Assembly (NCBI RefSeq): GCF_008831285.2
Contig: NC_045142.1
Coordinates: 8,592,713-8,656,712 of the forward strand
Direction of reading: 5' to 3'
Source of the DNA: Nymphaea colorata
Lineage: Eukaryota; Streptophyta; Magnoliopsida; Nymphaeales; Nymphaeaceae
DNA: 64,000 bases
Shown here: positions 63,401-64,000 of the stretch, in pieces
Layout: every line of letters starts with the position of its first letter
Numbering within the stretch: the stretch's first letter is position 1
Program-made: the position numbers and the translations under genes
Notes under the pieces: model-generated
What the model was told of the DNA's origin: nothing
Seen by the model: the letters and a program-made list of their open reading frames with translations, nothing else
Databases searched by the model: none

Positions 63401-63740
63401 ATTCAAATAAAATGGAGAGAAGGGTGGACGAGGGGAGGCTGTTGCTCCTTCATTGTTGGAGAAGGGCGCCATGCCTTGGAGTCGTGAGTCGGGCCGGCCT
63501 ATCCGGCCTGGCCTACCTGGCCCGGGTCCTGCCCAGGCCAGGTTTTCCCCGGCCCGACGCCCAACCCTACTTAGAAGGAAACCCCAAAACTGACAAACTC
63601 TTCTACTTCCTCCTCTTCCTCTTGTGCTGTCTTCTATAGGGGCGAGTTCTACATGGAACTAAAGCCGCTGGTGATCTTACAGGCGACGACTTGCAACTTC
63701 CGCTGCATCATAAGTTTCCTCAACAGTGGTATCTGAGCCA
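63400..63740 (+). mobile_element. Probable LTR 3' end and primer-binding site of an element leaving the window
   Basis: CTCAACA at 63719-63725 followed after one base by TGGTATCTGAGCC (63727-63739), the usual initiator-tRNA-Met primer site. The preceding CT-rich and GC-rich segment could be LTR; its start cannot be fixed. The internal region would lie to the right. Confidence 0.5.
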
Positions 63741-64000
63741 GATTCTTTGAATCCAAGTAAGTGTTCCACCTCTCTGGTGCCCGTGCTGCCTACAGTGTCT
63801 GTGCATCCGAGTTCATGAAAGCATGCTAGATAATGTTAAGCCATGTTAGACAGATTATACAGATTATATGGAGCATGCTGGTACAGACAGATACATGCGT
63901 AGTTTTTTTTATTCAAGGCTTATTATAGCAAGGAGGACGAAATCCTCCCGCTTGTTGGAGGTTCTGTTGTTTTGTTTTGTAAGAACCTAATCTATGGCAG

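Noticed and set aside
1-64000. tRNA, rRNA or organelle DNA insertions
   Set aside because: No cloverleaf with conserved boxes, no ribosomal sequence and no recognisable plastid or mitochondrial gene was seen.

Overview
The window is nuclear DNA of a flowering plant. The evidence is a spliced gene with GT-AG introns, Copia retrotransposons with initiator-tRNA-Met type primer sites, hAT transposons and long AT-rich introns. The species cannot be read from the sequence. The very long transposon-filled introns suggest a moderately large genome.

One host gene dominates. An orthologue of the E3 SUMO ligase SIZ1 runs on the minus strand from about 59.7 kb (promoter and 5' UTR) off the left edge. 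Thirteen coding exons can be placed exactly. All junctions keep frame and give 383 codons: SAP domain (exons 1-3), PHD finger (exons 4-6), PINIT domain (exons 7-11), acidic linker and start of the SP-RING (exons 12-13). Only 1,149 of about 59,100 bases are coding. Two introns are giant: intron 8 (12852-29510, 16.7 kb) and intron 6 (30681-46132, 15.5 kb).

The giant introns were built by nested insertion. Intron 8 holds Copia 1 (13192-28852, 5-bp target duplication ATAAC). Two hAT elements lie inside it (C and E), each of which received a second hAT (D in C, F in E). Intron 6 holds a short hAT (H), Copia 2 (33140-42685, target duplication TGTAC) carrying hAT G and a second-family element J, and a truncated Copia 3. 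Smaller introns hold hAT derivatives A and B, an antisense-placed Copia remnant split by element I, a MITE-like family (L and M), a long foldback and several simple repeats.

The most interesting system is the hAT family with CAATGTTGT-type ends. Its member F encodes an uninterrupted 781-residue, three-exon transposase. Its 5' end carries five copies of a 16-bp palindrome (CGTATCGTACGATACG), while its 3' end has only half-sites. D and E/F sit head to head 384 bp apart in opposite orientation inside SIZ1 intron 8. The SIZ1 pre-mRNA would therefore contain a multi-kilobase hairpin of transposase sequence, a possible built-in silencer of the whole family (inference, comparable to maize Mu killer). 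E and G share the same nonsense mutations, so they descend from one already defective copy that was moved in trans.

From 59.7 to 64 kb lies the region upstream of SIZ1: a GC-rich promoter, a duplicated segment, a degenerate GCTCGA-rich repeat, a stretch with nothing recognisable, and the 3' end of a probable LTR with primer site at the right edge.
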